Below are positions 14,740 to 22,567 of a DNA stretch of 64,000 nt, in pieces. Below the pieces are notes generated by a model that was not told where the DNA came from, did no database searches, and saw only the letters and a list, made by a program, of their open reading frames with translations. Numbering within the stretch: the first letter of the stretch is position 1; every line of letters begins with the position of its first letter. Location of the stretch: assembly GCF_014279815.1 (NCBI RefSeq), contig NZ_CP047941.1, positions 1,550,001-1,614,000 on the forward strand. The letters are read 5' to 3'. This stretch comes from Synechococcus sp. NOUM97013. Its GTDB lineage: Bacteria; Cyanobacteriota; Cyanobacteriia; PCC-6307; Cyanobiaceae. The position numbers were made by a program, and so were the translations under genes.

Positions 14740-15870
14740 TCATCGTTCTGCGATCGAAGATCCTGAGATGCGTTCTGCCAGGTTCAAAGCACTCTGAAGG
14801 GCACCCTCAGCCATTCCGAAACCTCGACCTTCGATCCAATCACCGCAAAAGCCGACACGGGTTTGGTGACACCACTGCAGATCAGCTGACAACCCCTGAT
14901 GCAAGGGCTGGGCAGCCCCCCAGCGCATCACACCCAAAGAGCGCGCCTGAGCCAAGGCGCTGCTGAGGACGGGCCAAGGCTGAACCAGCTCAGAAATCGC
15001 CTTGATCAGGTCCTGCTCATGGCGCCGAAGAAGCTCGGGCTGCGAATCCGGCGTGATCACAGCGCCATCGTCGAGTCCATGAACCACCAGACCCAGACGC
15101 TGGTCTTGTTGAGGATGCAGAACGAGACGTTCCACGCCAAACCGCTCCTGGGCCTGAGCCGTCAACCAGATTTGGCGCGGCAAGTGGTGACTGGAGACCT
15201 CTGGTAGTTCCAGCATCAGGTTCCAACGCACACTGGCCTCCAGGCCAGCGATCTGTTGCAGCGCCGCATCGAGCTGGGGATCGACTCCCGCCGGAACGGC
15301 CTCACGCAGCGGAACATGCTGCCAACCGAGCATGGCCAGCGAACGGGGATGCGCCAGCAACGTGCCGCTCAGCACGAGAGCTCTGGCGTGGTGATCACCG
15401 TTGAGATGCCAGACAGAACCGTCATGACAGAGCGTTGTAATCCTTTCTCCAAATCGGGCTTCCACAACTTCACCCCCTTGGGCGAGCAACGCTTCGGCAA
15501 CAGACGCCATGGTGGGCGTGCCTCGCCAGCGCGGACCGCTCAGCAGCACATGGTCCGGCGGCGCCACCTGCTGCCCAAGATGATCAACTCCGACCACGGG
15601 CAAGTCATCGGGGCGGAGGACATCGCTTTGCTGCAGCGATGCGATCAGGTTTGCCAGCTCACCCTGTGGAGTATGCGAGAAACTCAGCGTGGGAGAACCA
15701 TGATCGAGACGCCAGCTGTCGTTATCACGTCGTCGTCGCGTGGCACAGCGTCCCCCTGGGCCCCGTCCCGCCTCAAGCAGCAAGGTCGATCCCTTCCAGC
15801 CACGCCGCCGCAGTGCTGCCAGGAGGGCACAGCCGGATAGTCCAGCGCCGATCACGGCCAGATCAACCAC
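14740..15870 (-). CDS. FAD-dependent oxidoreductase, renalase-like
   Basis: 376 residues from GTG 15870. The N-terminal Rossmann motif (VDLAVIGAGLSGCALLAALR) is followed by LLLEAGRGPGGRCATRR, a GG motif typical of renalase and amine-oxidase-like enzymes. SWRLDHGSPTLSFS and RQIWLTAQAQERF fit the family, and the C-terminal VGFCGDWIEGRGFGMAEGAL is the second FAD-binding motif. Bacterial relatives oxidise reduced nicotinamide isomers; the substrate here is unproved. The frame is open upstream to 16053, but that part is poor and crosses a strong terminator at 15922-15948. GTG is chosen because it lies right before the Rossmann strand. Confidence 0.88.
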   Translation of the reverse strand: MVDLAVIGAGLSGCALLAALRRRGWKGSTLLLEAGRGPGGRCATRRRRDNDSWRLDHGSPTLSFSHTPQGELANLIASLQQSDVLRPDDLPVVGVDHLGQQVAPPDHVLLSGPRWRGTPTMASVAEALLAQGGEVVEARFGERITTLCHDGSVWHLNGDHHARALVLSGTLLAHPRSLAMLGWQHVPLREAVPAGVDPQLDAALQQIAGLEASVRWNLMLELPEVSSHHLPRQIWLTAQAQERFGVERLVLHPQQDQRLGLVVHGLDDGAVITPDSQPELLRRHEQDLIKAISELVQPWPVLSSALAQARSLGVMRWGAAQPLHQGLSADLQWCHQTRVGFCGDWIEGRGFGMAEGALQSALNLAERISGSSIAER

Positions 15871-15920
15871 CTTCAAACCCCTGTCTCCCGCTCCGATCAC
15901 CGAGAGTCTGAGCGATGACG

Positions 15921-16025
15921 CAAAAAAAGACGGGTGGCGGCCCGTCTTGCTCCTTCCCAAGAGCATCCCGGAGTGGAACTCCGTTGAAACCTTTATCGCG
16001 CCAGGGTGCTGACAACGCACTAGGA
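15921..16025 (-). ncRNA. Candidate small RNA or leader RNA ending in a terminator
   Basis: The minus strand ends in AAGACGGG-CCGCCA-CCCGTCTT plus a T-run at 15928-15922. Upstream, GGAGTTCCACTCC forms a second small hairpin. No open frame of the right kind precedes the terminator, and the FAD oxidoreductase starts 51 bases beyond it. The RNA is either a free small RNA of roughly 100 nt or an attenuated leader of that gene. The 5' end is a guess, based on a weak TATCAAT box near 16030. Confidence 0.35.
15922..15948 (-). terminator. Strong intrinsic terminator on the minus strand
   Basis: A perfect 8-base stem (AAGACGGG/CCCGTCTT, six-base loop) runs into seven T on the minus strand. No known gene ends just before it, which is unusual. 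See the small RNA candidate that overlaps it. Confidence 0.8.
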
Positions 16026-16129
16026 ATTGATACTCAACCGAGTTGGCATCCACGCTTCTGCAGAAAGGTGTGCCACGAACAGATCAGGGCCGTCGCAACC
16101 CACAAGCTGGATTCAATGATTCCCGCTCA

Positions 16130-16294
16130 ATGTCCCCCTTGTTTCAGTGCCTGATGTGCGGGCAATCCATTGAACGCTCGATGAAAGTGTTCTGGAAACG
16201 CAAGGGCCATCTGCTGTGCTCCACGTGCAGGGATCGGATGGACAGCGAACAACCTCCCTCGGATGCGCCATCAGCACCAGACCAACCGCGCTGA
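16130..16294 (+). CDS. Small zinc-ribbon-like protein, 54 aa
   Basis: ATG 16130: MSPLFQCLMCGQSIERSMKV, then FWKRKGHLLCSTCRDRMDSE and an acidic Pro-rich tail. Two CxxC pairs (CLMC and CSTC) separated by 22 residues form a likely zinc ribbon. Size and basic loop suggest nucleic-acid or protein binding in the cytoplasm. The frame is open further upstream (to 16043), but that part has no coding look. Function unknown. Confidence 0.58.
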   Translation: MSPLFQCLMCGQSIERSMKVFWKRKGHLLCSTCRDRMDSEQPPSDAPSAPDQPR

Positions 16295-16332
16295 TGGATC
16301 CACCGCCATTGCCAGCCGTTGCAATCGCCTGA

Positions 16333-17004
16333 TTACCAGGAGGCCATGGCCTGCTTCAGGCTCAGCACAGGTTGCTCCGAGGAACTGGTGATCTCGAGAA
16401 TCATGCCGATGGAGTCGGGAGTGTTCACAGCCTCTAGACAACAACGGGCCACAAGACGACGCGGGATGGAATTGCTGGTCTGCTGATCAGCCCCTGTCCA
16501 GAGCACACCCTCTTGCTCCAGCCCTTCTTCCCGCTCCGACAACCCTCCAGGACGAATCACCGTCCAATCCAAACCACTCGCTTCCAACGCTTGCTCGCCG
16601 ACACGTTTCCACACCAGGATCAAGCCGAAGAGATTGAGCATGTGTCGCCAATGTCCTGCACACAGAGACGACACCAGCACCACACGCTTGACTCCCACCC
16701 GCTGACAGCTCTCCACCTGCCGCTTGACGCCCCAGGCATCCACCTTCATGGGACCCGTCAAATCCACCGAAGGGCGTGCACCGGTCGCGATCACTAGCGC
16801 ATCCACTCCCCGCAAGGAGGCATCCAGAGCCTCAGCATCCATCAGGTTGAGACGATGCTGCTCACACCCCTCCAGCGAAGCTGGAATCGTCGACTCGGGG
16901 CGGAGCAGCAGTCTGGCTTGATCACCGGCTGCGAGAAACTCCTCCGCAATCCTGAACCCTGTTTTGCCGGAAGCGCCGCTGACGGCGATGGTGCGAGCGC
17001 TCAT
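16333..17004 (-). CDS. Atypical SDR (NAD(P)-binding, NmrA-like) protein
   Basis: 223 residues. The Rossmann start is TIAVSGASGKTGFRIAEEFL (GASGKTG, atypical SDR glycine motif). Then come LMDAEALDASLRGVDALVIA and VKRVVLVSSLCAGHW, where the usual active-site Tyr-x3-Lys is replaced by a later LNLFGLILVWKRVGEQALEA. LDWTVIRPGGLSER is the family's substrate strand. It is related to plant and cyanobacterial Ycf39/Tic62-type proteins. It probably binds NADP(H); catalytic activity is uncertain. Its 5' end is 104 bases from the divergent Trp-rich gene. Confidence 0.88.
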   Translation of the reverse strand: MSARTIAVSGASGKTGFRIAEEFLAAGDQARLLLRPESTIPASLEGCEQHRLNLMDAEALDASLRGVDALVIATGARPSVDLTGPMKVDAWGVKRQVESCQRVGVKRVVLVSSLCAGHWRHMLNLFGLILVWKRVGEQALEASGLDWTVIRPGGLSEREEGLEQEGVLWTGADQQTSNSIPRRLVARCCLEAVNTPDSIGMILEITSSSEQPVLSLKQAMASW

Positions 17005-17107
17005 CTGTGTTTGCCTTCAGGCGATCTGAACAAGTCTCCAGGTGCCATGCAGACGCCCTCGGCGAGTGCGCCTGCATCATGAACACCCAAAGATGCAAGG
17101 ACGCTAA

Positions 17108-17335
17108 GTGACCTGGAGACCGGCGAAGTCCTGGACCAGCACCGCACCGCGGGCTGGACGCCGTCACTTTCGACTGGTGCTCCAGGGCGGACGCGGCCCG
17201 CAACGCTGGGTGGAGCTGGTGTCGGTTCTGAGCCCTGAAGTGCGTCTGCGTTTGCTCTGGAGCGAAATGCGTGACGCCAGGCTCTGGCAAAGCGGATGGC
17301 AGACCATCCCCCCGGAGCCATCAGAGAGCGACTGA
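17108..17335 (+). CDS. Trp-rich small protein, TIGR02450-like
   Basis: 75 residues from GTG 17108 with an AAGG site eight bases upstream. The pattern is WRPAKSWTSTAPRAGRRHFR, then LVLQGGRGPQRWVELVSVLS and a final RLLWSEMRDARLWQSGWQTI. This is the short cyanobacterial Trp-rich family (TIGR02450), with 'W.....WT....p..g.kHF.vv........vel..vl.......W..L.d...W..GW..i'. Function unknown; often found near chlorophyll or stress genes. It overlaps the convergent methyltransferase by 15 bases. Confidence 0.85.
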   Translation: MTWRPAKSWTSTAPRAGRRHFRLVLQGGRGPQRWVELVSVLSPEVRLRLLWSEMRDARLWQSGWQTIPPEPSESD

Positions 17336-17986
17336 TGGCAGTGGCTTCGCCGCAATCACTGCAAAAAACGGATCGCCCTTGCCTCCGATCCAACCCAGTG
17401 GGCCTGGCCGTTGGGTTTCCTCGGCGATCAGTTCAGGCTTAGACCATCCCTGGGCCATCAGCACCTGGGCCACATAACGGAGGTGATCACCGTCGTCACC
17501 GTCGGTCCAGATCTGCGGAGCCTTCGTGAAAAACATGCGGTTGCTGAATGCGCAGATGACCTGGCCTTTGGGACGGGTAATGCGCAACAACTCAGCAGCC
17601 ACAGCCTCCGGTTGCTGCAGGTACTGCCATCCGGCGACGATCAGGGTGTAATCAACGCTGTCATCCTCCAGCGGCAGGGTCTGATTGGTGTTGAGGTTTT
17701 GCACCCAGTGCCGATCCAAGCGTGGATTGGCCTGCAACTCTTGGGCATTGAGCCCATGGCCGATCACCTGCTCGTAACGCTGATCTTCGGGCAGATGACT
17801 CACCCAGCTGCTCATCAGATCCAGCACCACGGCACAGCTGGGGATGCGTTCTCGATAGAGGCGCGTGAGGCGATCACGAAAAGCTTCATCCAGATGCTGA
17901 ACGAAACGGGGATCGCTGTAAAAGAGCGCGTCGTCACTGCCATCGAGCTTGTAACGCTCGTTGTCGCTCAACACCTGCACGACCAT
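17321..17986 (-). CDS. Class I SAM-dependent methyltransferase
   Basis: 221 residues. The N-terminal part is DALFYSDPRFVQHLDEAFRD. The SAM-binding region is IPSCAVVLDLMSSWVSHLPE (motif I, with D-L-M-S-S in place of D-x-G-x-G), YEQVIGHGLNAQELQAN (motif II), and TLPLEDDSVDYTLIVAGWQY then LQQPEAVAAELLRITRPKGQ (motifs III-IV), the methyltransferase_11 order. The glycine-poor motif I (LDLMSSWVSHLP) is a known variant in cyanobacteria. The substrate is unknown; a small molecule is likely. Confidence 0.85.
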   Translation of the reverse strand: MVVQVLSDNERYKLDGSDDALFYSDPRFVQHLDEAFRDRLTRLYRERIPSCAVVLDLMSSWVSHLPEDQRYEQVIGHGLNAQELQANPRLDRHWVQNLNTNQTLPLEDDSVDYTLIVAGWQYLQQPEAVAAELLRITRPKGQVICAFSNRMFFTKAPQIWTDGDDGDHLRYVAQVLMAQGWSKPELIAEETQRPGPLGWIGGKGDPFFAVIAAKPLPSVAL

Positions 17987-18062
17987 GGGGACGGCCTGCT
18001 GTCAAAAGGCCTGCGGAACCTAAAGAAACCATCAACGAACCGCGTCCCCCCCCCGGATCCCC

Positions 18063-18404
18063 ATGGCTAGTCCAAGGGAGAACCTTCATCGTGCCAATGC
18101 CATGGTTCCTCCCTATGAACATGAGGTCTCCAGCAACGGTCAAGCCGCCGTCGCCGAACCGGAAATGACCGCCAGAACCGGCCTCCGCACCGTGCGTGAG
18201 CATGTGGCGCAAGCCATGGATCCGCTGCAGAGGCAGCTCGATGCCAGGCTGCATGAATTGGATGAGACATTGCGGCCCCGTCTCGAGCAACCCGTCAAGG
18301 ACAAACCTTTGATTGCTATCGCAATTGCCGCTGCAAGCGGAGTGGTGCTGGGTGGTCTCAGTGTGCTGACGCTTCTTGCCGGCGGTCACCGCGCTTCTGA
18401 CTGA
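18063..18404 (+). CDS. DUF883-like membrane-anchored protein, 113 aa
   Basis: ATG 18063. A polar N-terminal half (MASPRENLHRANAMVPPYEH) is followed by a helical region TGLRTVREHVAQAMDPLQRQ then LDARLHELDETLRPRLEQPV, likely coiled coil, and a C-terminal membrane helix PLIAIAIAAASGVVLGGLSV. This tail-anchored layout is that of ElaB/YqjD-type DUF883 proteins, which tie ribosomes or cell-envelope functions to the membrane. The match is by layout more than motif. It is convergent with the desaturase gene, seven bases apart. Confidence 0.62.
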   Translation: MASPRENLHRANAMVPPYEHEVSSNGQAAVAEPEMTARTGLRTVREHVAQAMDPLQRQLDARLHELDETLRPRLEQPVKDKPLIAIAIAAASGVVLGGLSVLTLLAGGHRASD

Positions 18405-18410
18405 GCAAGC

Positions 18411-19946
18411 TCAGAGGGACAGGCTCTCCAGCAACTGTTGCTGAGCCGTCTTGCCGGTAATGGCATGGGCCGCCATCGCACCGCTGGCGGCCACCGGCGG
18501 GATACCGATCCCGGGAAACGTGCTGGCACCGCAGTGCAGCAACCCTTTCAACGGGGTCTGAACACCGGGAAACAAGCCTCGTGCCGCCGACAACGCAGGT
18601 CCGTAACTGCCCTGATGCACCGAGAGAAAATGCCGGTGGGTCAGCGGGGTTCCTTCCATCACCACCTTGCAGCGGCTGCGCAGATCTGGAATGCGCTGTT
18701 CGAGCACCTGCCAAAACACCGAACAGCGTTGTTCACGCACCCGCTTGTAGTCCGCCGAGTTGTGCTCGAGGTCGCTCCAGTAACCCCACGGCTCATTAGC
18801 GGGTGTGTAGGCATGCAGCACGTGATGACCTGCGGGAGCCATCGCCGGATCAAGCACCGATGGAATCGAGACCACCACCGCATTGCGCTCGGCGGTGATG
18901 CCCCGCTCCCAATCACCGACCCAAACGGTGTGAATGGGCAGGTCAGCGAGACCTGTCGCATCGAATCCGAGGTGAAGATGCAGAAACGAACCACAAGCTG
19001 GTGTCTGCCGGCGCTGCTCCTGCCACGACGGTGCACTGGATTCCGGGAGAAGTGCTGCCGTGCTCCAGGCATCGGCATTACTGACCACGTGATCGGCTTG
19101 GATTCGTTCGCCATTCACCAGCTCAACGCCGACGGCTCGCTCACCATCCACTAAGACCTTCTGAACGCGTGCTCCAAGACGAAGTTTGCCGCCATGTTTT
19201 TCAAGTCCTCGCACCAGGGCGGCCACCACCGAGGCACTGCCTCCCCTGGGGAAGTCAAGGCTTGCCTCGGGGTTAAACCATTCGCCGAACAAGGTTGCCA
19301 TCGCCGCGGCATTGGTGTCGGCCATTGGCATGCCGCTGATCAGGAAGCACAGCAAATCCACCCAGTTCCTGAGAAAAGGGTCCTGTAGATGACGATCCAC
19401 CAGAGGCCCGAAGGCACCACTGAGATGACGCAGCGCCGGCAAGTGCGGAAGCAGCTTTCCACTACGACGCAATAAGGGTCCCAGGCCATCCAGTCCGCCA
19501 GGGGGTAGTGCCAGAAGAGGCAAGGCATCGGCAGCAGCGGCAATCGGCTTCAGGACCTCAGCGAAACGACGCCATTGCTCGACCGCCTCTGCACCGCGCA
19601 GCTCTCCCACCACCTGTTCGAAGCCGTCGGCGCCCACGCCGATGCTCAAGTGGCCTTCAGGAAACAGCACGTCCCATTCGCGGTAGGAGATCACCTCAAG
19701 AGGTTCATCCAGTGCTTTTAGGATCTGAGCGAGGGGGTTGTTGCTGGGCCAGCGACCCAGACCACTCCAGAGAGACGGTCCAGATTCGAATTGAAATCCC
19801 TGTCGCTCAAAGCCATGGGCCGCGCCACCGGCATGACCATGGGCCTCCAAGACGAGAACATCGAGCCCTGCCCGCGCACATAGCGCCGCGCAGCACAATC
19901 CTCCGATTCCGCTGCCGATCACGATCACCTGCTGTCTGGTGGTCAT
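18411..19946 (-). CDS. CrtISO/phytoene-desaturase-like FAD oxidoreductase
   Basis: 511 residues. VIVIGSGIGGLCCAALCARA (residues 8-27) is the FAD dinucleotide motif, followed by VLVLEAHGHAGGAAHGF, the GGxxHGF variant shared by prolycopene isomerase and phytoene-desaturase-like enzymes. FPRGGSASVVAALVRGLEKH and GGKLRLGARVQKVLVDGERA fit the family. LLHCGASTFPGIGIPPVAAS is the C-terminal FAD motif. This points to carotenoid isomerase (CrtISO/CrtH) or a closely related paralog. Length and motif order are normal. I cannot tell a true CrtH from a paralog by eye. Confidence 0.85.
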   Translation of the reverse strand: MTTRQQVIVIGSGIGGLCCAALCARAGLDVLVLEAHGHAGGAAHGFERQGFQFESGPSLWSGLGRWPSNNPLAQILKALDEPLEVISYREWDVLFPEGHLSIGVGADGFEQVVGELRGAEAVEQWRRFAEVLKPIAAAADALPLLALPPGGLDGLGPLLRRSGKLLPHLPALRHLSGAFGPLVDRHLQDPFLRNWVDLLCFLISGMPMADTNAAAMATLFGEWFNPEASLDFPRGGSASVVAALVRGLEKHGGKLRLGARVQKVLVDGERAVGVELVNGERIQADHVVSNADAWSTAALLPESSAPSWQEQRRQTPACGSFLHLHLGFDATGLADLPIHTVWVGDWERGITAERNAVVVSIPSVLDPAMAPAGHHVLHAYTPANEPWGYWSDLEHNSADYKRVREQRCSVFWQVLEQRIPDLRSRCKVVMEGTPLTHRHFLSVHQGSYGPALSAARGLFPGVQTPLKGLLHCGASTFPGIGIPPVAASGAMAAHAITGKTAQQQLLESLSL

Positions 19947-20097
19947 CGATGACCCGCTTGGCGCACTCGACTGTTCATAGCTGGTCGCAACGTTGATCCG
20001 TCTTCAGAGCATCGGCATTGGTGGAGATCCGTAGTCTTCCAGTCCGCTTGATGGGCGATGTGGTCATGATCGATTTGCTGAAGTCAGTCCGAACGCT

Positions 20098-20634
20098 GTG
20101 ATTGCACTCCCCCTAATCCTGCTGGGGCTGGCCTGGCTGCAGGAGCTGCTGGACCAGCTGCTGTTCGCTGGACGCTGGAATCTCGCTATGGGTCCAGGCA
20201 CGCCGTGGTGGACCTTGTTCACGGCTCCTTTCAGCCATGCCGGGCTGGGGCACCTTGTAGCCAACAGCCTTGTATTTCTGCCGCTCAGCTACCTGGTGCT
20301 CGCCCGAGGCACCAGCGCTTATCTGGCTGTTTGGATCTCAGTAATTCTTCTGGAGATCCCGATCTGGCTGGTGTGGCCTGTGGGAGCCCATGGTCTGTCT
20401 GGAGTGGTCTACGGGCTGCTGGGGTTTCTTGTGCTGATCGGCTTCCTGGAACGACGTCCGCTGACGATTGTTCTCAGCACAGTGGCTGTGTTGCTTTATG
20501 GCAGCGCTTTGCCGGGTCTGCTGCCCTGGGCCTCTCCTGCTGGCGTGAGCTGGATCGGCCACGCATCAGGATTCATCGCAGGTTTGATCGCTGCGCTGGT
20601 GGTGAGGCGCTCACCTGGTGAGCTCCAGGATTAG
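20098..20634 (+). CDS. Rhomboid-family intramembrane serine protease
   Basis: 178 residues from GTG 20098. It has about five to six membrane helices. The L1/first conserved segment is FTAPFSHAGLGHLVANSLVF. The catalytic Ser is in GAHGLSGVVYGLLG (Ser101), and SWIGHASGFIAG carries the catalytic His155. This is the compact bacterial rhomboid core. The usual second conserved pattern (Asn before Ser) is seen in LVANSL. It is probably active in the cytoplasmic or thylakoid membrane on unknown single-pass substrates. The 3' end overlaps the next convergent gene by four bases. Confidence 0.88.
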   Translation: MIALPLILLGLAWLQELLDQLLFAGRWNLAMGPGTPWWTLFTAPFSHAGLGHLVANSLVFLPLSYLVLARGTSAYLAVWISVILLEIPIWLVWPVGAHGLSGVVYGLLGFLVLIGFLERRPLTIVLSTVAVLLYGSALPGLLPWASPAGVSWIGHASGFIAGLIAALVVRRSPGELQD

Positions 20635-20861
20635 TCGGCACTGGTGTCATCGTCAGAGGTCTGGAGCAAAAACCGCTGGGAGAGCTTCACGGCCAGGACC
20701 GCGGCTGCAGCCCCATAGCCGATAAATGTGGCGGCCTGACCAAAGCTGCCGGTCTCATAGAGATCGGCATTGAGCAGCACCCAATCCACCAATGACGAGG
20801 CGGTGCCCCAGATCACCACCCAGACCGAGACGTAGATCACACCGCGTGTCGTGCTGTTCAC
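20631..20861 (-). CDS. Membrane protein, two spans, 76 aa
   Basis: ATG 20861: MNSTTRGVIYVSVWVVIWGT, then ASSLVDWVLLNADLYE and FGQAATFIGYGAAAAVLAVK, ending in an acidic tail QTSDDDTSAD. Two helices separated by a short outside loop. It is a conserved type of small cyanobacterial membrane protein of unknown function. The 3' end overlaps the rhomboid stop by four bases. Confidence 0.72.
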   Translation of the reverse strand: MNSTTRGVIYVSVWVVIWGTASSLVDWVLLNADLYETGSFGQAATFIGYGAAAAVLAVKLSQRFLLQTSDDDTSAD

Positions 20862-20914
20862 AAAAAAGAAAACCGCCAGCCATGACGTTAAGGGAACTCA
20901 TGCTGCGCATCCTT

Positions 20915-21217
20915 TCAGTCGCGCCTCAACCAGGGATCCGCACCTCCGAACCAATCGCCGAGATCATCGCGATCCGGCCGATGCTCCTGATCAGGTTCTG
21001 AAGCTCCCAGATCCAGCTCATTGAGGAAACCATCCATGCCACTGCGATGGTGCCCAGCGAGTTGTTGCCGACGGGCCTGGCGTAACCACGACGCAACGGT
21101 GCGATCGCAATCCGCAAATTTCTGCAAGTAAACACGTTCCTCGAGGCTGACGCTGGTTCCAGAGGCCAGGCGTCGGAGGATGGCTTGAAGCTTGAGCCGA
21201 GTGCTGGTGGTGAGCAT
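20915..21217 (-). CDS. Conserved cyanobacterial hypothetical protein, 100 aa
   Basis: ATG 21217: MLTTSTRLKLQAILRRLASG, then VSLEERVYLQKFADCDRTVA and SWLRQARRQQLAG. The well-kept first 50 residues form a helical domain. The C-terminal part (ELDLGASEPDQEHRPD) is acidic and probably disordered. I recall this sequence type as widely shared among cyanobacteria without known function. The neighbouring gene at 20861 follows it 53 bases downstream on the same strand. Confidence 0.75.
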   Translation of the reverse strand: MLTTSTRLKLQAILRRLASGTSVSLEERVYLQKFADCDRTVASWLRQARRQQLAGHHRSGMDGFLNELDLGASEPDQEHRPDRDDLGDWFGGADPWLRRD

Positions 21218-21339
21218 GGCCAGATCACGACGTCTTGGAGGCGTTGTAGGCAGCTACAGCGACACCGTTGTTGTGATTCACACCATCTTCCAATCGCGAC
21301 AGTGCGCCGTGCTGTGGCTACAACCGCAGCAGAGAGGCC

Positions 21340-21564
21340 ATGACGATGGGTGATCCCAGCAGCAATCAGGAGCAACGTCCTGTGGTGATTCAGCAGGGAG
21401 GCAATGGTCTCGGCCTTGTGCTGGCTGCCTTGATCGTGGGTGGAGCCATCGTCTACGCCGTGAACATCTGGTCGAACACCCAGCAGCAACGCATCAAAGC
21501 CCCTGCCGAGGCGATTCAAAAAGGCGTTGAATCCGTCAAGGAAGCTCTTCAGCCCGGCTCCTGA
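21340..21564 (+). CDS. Single-span membrane protein, 74 aa
   Basis: MTMGDPSSNQEQRPVVIQQG, then the membrane helix GLGLVLAALIVGGAIVYAVN, and a helical tail IWSNTQQQRIKAPAEAIQKG. The start has an AGAGAGG site. The polar N-terminus followed by one span and an amphipathic tail is a common small membrane adaptor layout. No family recognised. Confidence 0.68.
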   Translation: MTMGDPSSNQEQRPVVIQQGGNGLGLVLAALIVGGAIVYAVNIWSNTQQQRIKAPAEAIQKGVESVKEALQPGS

Positions 21565-21595
21565 GAACTGCCAAACCCTTTTGGTTTAAGCAGGC

Positions 21596-21835
21596 TCAGC
21601 CTCCTTCCATCGATTGCTGATGGCTGTGCTGGCGAAACATATCGCTGGCGTCGTCTGCAGGCAGCGCGGGCTCCGAGGATTGCCGCTCCGAGGATTGGCG
21701 CTTCGAGGAGATGGCCTTGGCGGAGTTAGCACCGCAGGGATTGGCCCCTTCAGCATCAGCCTGCTCTTCACGCTCAACAGCTCGCAGGTAAGCCTGCTCG
21801 GAGCCGGAGTGAACCTTGCGATGGGCGGAGGCCAT
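21596..21835 (-). CDS. Small charged hypothetical protein, 79 aa
   Basis: ATG 21835: MASAHRKVHSGSEQAYLRAV, then EREEQADAEGANPCGANSAK and SSKRQSSERQSSEPALPADD. The first third looks like a helix; the rest is low-complexity and probably disordered. The DNA for KRQSSERQSSEP contains tandem copies of a short unit (GAGGATTG, 21676-21712 on the plus strand), so the repeat may be a recent expansion. The divergent frame on the plus strand is less likely. Confidence 0.42.
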   Translation of the reverse strand: MASAHRKVHSGSEQAYLRAVEREEQADAEGANPCGANSAKAISSKRQSSERQSSEPALPADDASDMFRQHSHQQSMEGG

Positions 21836-21913
21836 GGCTGAACAGCCGGGTCTGCACCCAATGTCTCACTCCTGTTCAATCGCTGCAATCATGACGAGCC
21901 GAGCAGCAAGGCC

Positions 21914-22567
21914 ATGAAAAAGAGAGAACGGGCTGCCCTGGTGCTGGATCGACTGAATGAGCACTACCCGGAACCACCGATTCCTCTCGATCACAGCGAT
22001 GCCTTCACCCTGCTGATCGCGGTGCTGCTCAGTGCACAGTGCACCGACAAAAAGGTCAACGAAGTCACGCCGGCTCTGTTCGAAGCGGGGCCAACGCCTG
22101 AAGCCATGGCCGCACTGGGCGAGGACGTCATTTTCGGCCACATCCGCCAGCTTGGTCTGGCCAAAACCAAAGCGCGCAACGTGCACAAACTGGCGCACAT
22201 CCTGGTGAATGTGCATGGCAGCCAGGTGCCTGCAAGCTTCGAGGAACTGGAGGCATTGCCCGGAGTGGGGCATAAAACCGCCAGCGTGGTCATGGCTCAG
22301 GCCTTCGGGGTCCCTGCCTTTCCCGTCGATACACATATCCATCGGCTCGCCCAGCGCTGGGGATTAAGCAGCGGCGAGAGCGTGGCGCGAACAGAACGGG
22401 ATTTGAAGGCGTTGTTCCCTGAGGAGCACTGGAACCGACTGCATCTCCAGATCATTTTTTACGGACGGGAGTACTGCACGGCCAGGGGATGCGACGGCAG
22501 GGTGTGTCCTCTGTGCAAGGAGCTTTACCCGAACAGGCGCAAACCGGTGATCTGGAACAAGCCCTGA
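21914..22567 (+). CDS. nth: Endonuclease III (DNA glycosylase/AP lyase)
   Basis: 217 residues. The helix-hairpin-helix is ALPGVGHKTASVVMAQAF with catalytic Lys121; the Asp139 of FPVDTHIHRLAQRWG completes the active site. The C-terminal iron-sulfur region is EYCTARGCDGRVCPLC, with Cys at 188, 193, 198 and 201. That is C-x4-C-x4-C-x2-C rather than the C-x6-C-x2-C-x5-C of E. coli Nth. The enzyme removes oxidised pyrimidines in base-excision repair. Its stop overlaps the thiD start (TGATG), so the two are likely co-translated. Confidence 0.94.
   Translation: MKKRERAALVLDRLNEHYPEPPIPLDHSDAFTLLIAVLLSAQCTDKKVNEVTPALFEAGPTPEAMAALGEDVIFGHIRQLGLAKTKARNVHKLAHILVNVHGSQVPASFEELEALPGVGHKTASVVMAQAFGVPAFPVDTHIHRLAQRWGLSSGESVARTERDLKALFPEEHWNRLHLQIIFYGREYCTARGCDGRVCPLCKELYPNRRKPVIWNKP

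Noticed and set aside
17411-18070. 219-codon plus-strand frame
   Set aside because: A shadow of the SAM methyltransferase on the minus strand; no family.
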